DNA of 10,083 bases, from contig CAKQIY010000056.1 in the NCBI GenBank assembly GCA_934247115.1, positions 1 to 10,083 of the forward strand. The letters run 5' to 3'. Shown here one piece after another: positions 7,579-10,083 of this stretch. Position 1 is the stretch's first letter; each line of letters opens with the position of its first letter. The notes beneath the pieces were generated by a model that was not told where the DNA came from, did not search any database, and was given only the letters and a program-made list of their open reading frames with translations. Source of the stretch: an uncultured Coprococcus sp. (GTDB lineage Bacteria > Bacillota > Clostridia > Lachnospirales > Lachnospiraceae). The position numbers and the translations under genes are program-made.

Positions 7579-8691
7579 TTAATTAAACGCATCATCCTTC
7601 AGCCCATGCTCAAACAGATACTGCTCCCACAGGCTGTAGTACTGAGCCTGCAGATGTATGTCATCCCAGGTATAGCCCTTTACCAGACCGCCCTTGCCAT
7701 CATCCACTGCAGTATTCATATCAAGATAGAACAGTTTTACTCCATCAGCATATGCTGCTATCGCTCCGTTCTTGTCGTCAATATTATCATTATTTACAAT
7801 ATCATGACTGTCAGAATAGTCACTGGACACATGCATACATCCCATCATGAATATAACGGCATCAGGCTGCAGCGCCTGTATCTGTGACACCGCATCAATA
7901 TATGTGGATGCATATGTCTCCGTATCATATCCAGCCTCATTTATACCAAGCATGATGTAGATCTTCCTGAATTGTTTGCTTTGCAGCAATTCCGTGAGTG
8001 TCTTAGTACCATTTGCGGCTATCTTCTCCCCCATCAGTCCAAATGATGTCAGGCCTTCCATATATGCAAATTCTGCATTATCAAGGGTTGAATAAAGTGC
8101 AAGGCCCTCAACTCTGGAATCTCCAATGAACAGCGCATCGTCAAAGTATGATTTGTCAACCTTTACATAAGGATACTGAGTCTCCAGGGCTATCTGTGTA
8201 AGATCCCTGTAGCAGCTGTTTCTGGACTTTCTGGTCTTTATCTTCTTGTACTGAGTCGGGTGAGTCTGAGGTGCTGCCGAGCCCCCAGTATCTATCGCTG
8301 CTTTCTCAGTTGTAGCCTTTTCCGTTGTTTTCTCTGTGGTCTGCTTTTTCTCTGTTGTTTTACCGGAATCCTTCTCGGTCGTTTTCTCCGAAGATTTCTC
8401 TGTGGTCACCTTTTCTGAAGATTTCTCTGTAGTCGTCTTCTCGGTAGTAGCTTTGGCAGCAGCCTCTGTGGTTACCGCTTCTTCTGACTTATCTGTCGCA
8501 TCAGCATCGGTATCCGTTGCAGCAAGCTCATTGAGCAGCACTGTCTGTGCCATAGGGTGATGAAATGATACATTCCATTTATATACTCCAAGCGCAGCCC
8601 CTGCATATCCCCCGGCACTCACTATGATCCCTGACAGTATAAGTATTGTAAACAGTGGGCAGCCCTTTATCATTTGCCATAATTTCTTCAA
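7579..8691 (-). CDS. membrane-anchored SGNH/GDSL hydrolase with Thr-Glu-Lys repeat linker
   Basis: This extracytoplasmic esterase/acyltransferase-like protein is expected to work with the MBOAT partner. Numbered from a TTG at 8691 (370 residues), it has a signal-anchor TM at about 11-37. A low-complexity linker rich in Thr, Glu, Lys and Ser (TTEK/SSEK units, about 73-132) follows. The SGNH domain then begins near 184: FIGDSR with Ser192 (block I), Gly213 (block II), LGIN with Asn251 (block III) and the DDIH motif Asp343/His346 (block V). All four catalytic blocks are present. Start choice: AGGAGG at 8705-8700 lies eight bases before the TTG, whereas an in-frame GTG at 8700 would overlap that site. 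The upstream gene's TAG stop overlaps the same AGGAGG, so translation is probably coupled. The linker probably spans the wall. Substrate and acyl group are not visible. Confidence 0.88.
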   Translation of the reverse strand: MKKLWQMIKGCPLFTILILSGIIVSAGGYAGAALGVYKWNVSFHHPMAQTVLLNELAATDTDADATDKSEEAVTTEAAAKATTEKTTTEKSSEKVTTEKSSEKTTEKDSGKTTEKKQTTEKTTEKATTEKAAIDTGGSAAPQTHPTQYKKIKTRKSRNSCYRDLTQIALETQYPYVKVDKSYFDDALFIGDSRVEGLALYSTLDNAEFAYMEGLTSFGLMGEKIAANGTKTLTELLQSKQFRKIYIMLGINEAGYDTETYASTYIDAVSQIQALQPDAVIFMMGCMHVSSDYSDSHDIVNNDNIDDKNGAIAAYADGVKLFYLDMNTAVDDGKGGLVKGYTWDDIHLQAQYYSLWEQYLFEHGLKDDAFN

Positions 8692-8698
8692 TCTGCCC

Positions 8699-8706
8699 AC
8701 CTCCTA
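8699..8706 (-). promoter_or_regulatory. stop codon overlapping ribosome site (coupling)
   Basis: Leftward the DNA reads TAGGAGG: the TAG stop of the MBOAT gene (8706-8704) shares bases with the AGGAGG ribosome site (8705-8700) of the SGNH gene. This layout lets ribosomes ending on the first gene restart at the second, keeping the two partners in balance. It also decides the TTG start at 8691, which sits eight bases beyond the site. Confidence 0.6.
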
Positions 8707-10083
8707 GAATCTGAAATAAAGGAATGGATTGGAACCACCCTTTGCAATCTGGTATACACAGAACCAGAACAGGGCAAGCATAAGCAGCTTGCAGAACCAG
8801 TTTCTGTAGAATCTCTCAATAAGCTTCCTTGGCCATGGCGTGCAGAATATCACACATATGAGCAGCAGCCACCAGTATGTCTGTGCCAGCATGATAAGCT
8901 TGTCCATGGCATGTGTAGTCACAGATCCCTCTATAGTCATTCCGAACATTCTCCTGAGATAAAGTCCCAGCAGCTTCAGATCTGAAATATTGAAGATAGT
9001 CCATGATATCGGTATGAGGAAGAACATGTACACATGTCCGAGTATCTTAACCTTGTCAAAAACCTTGCCCAGGAAAAGCTTCTCCATGAGCATGAATACG
9101 AACAGGAACAAGCCCCATATAAGGAAATTCCAGTCTGCGCCATGCCACAGCCCGGTGAACATCCATACCGTAAACATAGCCAGTATCATGCGCAGCCTGC
9201 CCTTCCGGTTGCCTCCCATCGGTATATACACATACTCGCGGAACCAGCGTCCCAGAGTCACATGCCAGCGTCTCCAGAAATCCGTCAGCGAATGTGCCAT
9301 GTATGGATCCACAAAGTTCTCAGGTATCCTGAAGCCAAGTATCAGTCCTATTCCTATAGCCATCACTGAATATCCCATGAAATCAAACAGCAGCTGGAAG
9401 GAATATCCCCACGAGCCCAGCCACGCTGTAACCGTATTGATTCCATATGGACCAACAGTCTGGACGTCATTCCACAGACTGGCTATCTTGTTGGCCAGAA
9501 GCACCTTGTATGCCAGACCCAGCACGAACAGTGTCGCGCCTCTCTCAATATCATCCGCCTTGGTCTCCCTGTGATCCAGCTCAGGCTTCACCTCGTCATA
9601 ATTAACTATAGGACCTGCTATGAGCTGCGGGAACATACTCACATATGTTCCAAACTTTATGATACTCTTATCCGCCTGATACTTCAGTCTGTACACATCG
9701 AATATATACGATGTGATCTGGAACGTATAGAAGCTTATGCCAAGCGGCAGCGTAACAGCCACACTGTCAAATATCTTTGTGCCTGCTGCTGTATTTATTA
9801 TCTCTATGAAGAAGTTGATATATTTGAATATAAACAACATTCCGAAATCAAACACCATGGCCACAGCCAGCCAGCAATTCCGTTCAAATGAACAGTCTAT
9901 CTCAGAATATACTTCTATATCATAGAAACGCTTGATTCGTCTTGCTACAGAATAATTAAATATAATAGAAAACATCATCAAGAACACATATACGGGTTCA
10001 CCATATGCGTAGAACACAAGGCTGCCTAAAAGCAGTACAACATTCCTGTACTTCGGCTTTGTCACAAAATAGATAAGCAAAAA
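8704..10083 (-). CDS. MBOAT O-acyltransferase (AlgI/DltB-like), 5' end outside window
   Basis: The gene runs off the right edge: the first codons (from 10083) read FLLIYFVTKPKYRN, and family members normally begin some 20 residues earlier, so the true start is not in the window. About 459 codons are visible, with around ten TM segments. AlgI/DltB-type marks are LPLGISFYTFQ (about 112-122), DFWRRWHVTLGRWFREY with His274, and the WHG motif with catalytic His314, followed by the usual PFLYFRF end. Such proteins accept an acyl group from a cytoplasmic donor and pass it across the membrane for transfer to polysaccharide or other wall polymers. An SGNH partner is encoded directly downstream with overlapping stop and ribosome site, matching known MBOAT-SGNH pairs. 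It could acetylate a capsule, wall polymer or teichoic-type polymer; the sequence does not decide. Confidence 0.92.
   Translation of the reverse strand, partial: FLLIYFVTKPKYRNVVLLLGSLVFYAYGEPVYVFLMMFSIIFNYSVARRIKRFYDIEVYSEIDCSFERNCWLAVAMVFDFGMLFIFKYINFFIEIINTAAGTKIFDSVAVTLPLGISFYTFQITSYIFDVYRLKYQADKSIIKFGTYVSMFPQLIAGPIVNYDEVKPELDHRETKADDIERGATLFVLGLAYKVLLANKIASLWNDVQTVGPYGINTVTAWLGSWGYSFQLLFDFMGYSVMAIGIGLILGFRIPENFVDPYMAHSLTDFWRRWHVTLGRWFREYVYIPMGGNRKGRLRMILAMFTVWMFTGLWHGADWNFLIWGLFLFVFMLMEKLFLGKVFDKVKILGHVYMFFLIPISWTIFNISDLKLLGLYLRRMFGMTIEGSVTTHAMDKLIMLAQTYWWLLLICVIFCTPWPRKLIERFYRNWFCKLLMLALFWFCVYQIAKGGSNPFLYFRF

Noticed and set aside
8280..8470. Short tandem DNA repeats that could suggest a CRISPR or mobile repeat
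   Set aside because: The repeats are irregular and in phase with TTEK/SSEK codons of the SGNH protein linker, with no constant spacers.
8698..8700. GTG as the start of the SGNH hydrolase
   Set aside because: It overlaps the AGGAGG site itself, leaving no spacing; the TTG at 8691 is correctly placed.
8990..9574. 194-codon open frame on the + strand
   Set aside because: It lies wholly antisense to the MBOAT gene, has no ribosome site, and its product is unlike any family; it is a shadow of the real gene.
10078..10080. TTG as the start of the MBOAT gene
   Set aside because: The frame stays open to the window edge and family members carry about 20 more N-terminal residues, so this is an internal leucine codon.

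Overview
The window looks like a chromosomal segment of an anaerobic gut Firmicute, most likely Lachnospiraceae (a Coprococcus/Roseburia-type genome). This rests on strong AGGAGG-type ribosome sites, frequent ATA and AGA codons, AT-rich intergenic DNA, and the family mix (signal-less DUF11 protein, large FtsX-type permease, membrane-anchored SGNH hydrolase beside an MBOAT acyltransferase). The genus is inferred from general impression only.

Layout: one gene reads rightward (DUF11 repeat protein, 23-877). It converges on a leftward block that fills the rest. Between them lies a possible structured RNA tail and a long inverted repeat that can end transcription from both sides (984-1104). Reading leftward from the right edge, the genes are: an MBOAT O-acyltransferase cut by the window end (8704-10083); an SGNH/GDSL hydrolase with a TM anchor and a Thr/Glu/Lys repeat linker (7579-8691); a DMT/EamA transporter (6633-7511) followed by a strong hairpin terminator (6505-6567); a patatin-like lipase fused to a histidine phosphatase (4467-6092) with its own terminator (4387-4441); then an ABC ATPase (3476-4186) and an 8-TM FtsX/MacB-type permease (1135-3432), preceded by a recognisable promoter (4288-4315).

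Functionally there are three leftward transcription units. (1) MBOAT + SGNH is a two-part system expected to move acyl groups across the membrane onto an extracellular polymer; the EamA transporter may be co-transcribed. (2) The lipase-phosphatase fusion appears to be a single-gene unit. (3) ATPase + permease form a complete type VII (MacB/FtsX-like) ABC system with no visible partner regulator. The main oddities are the patatin-histidine phosphatase fusion, the symmetrical A/T-flanked hairpins that share a core sequence, the GC-richer non-coding patch at 6356-6480, and the foldable tail after the DUF11 gene. No mobile element, CRISPR array, tRNA or rRNA was found, and no complete novel defence or mobile system is evident.
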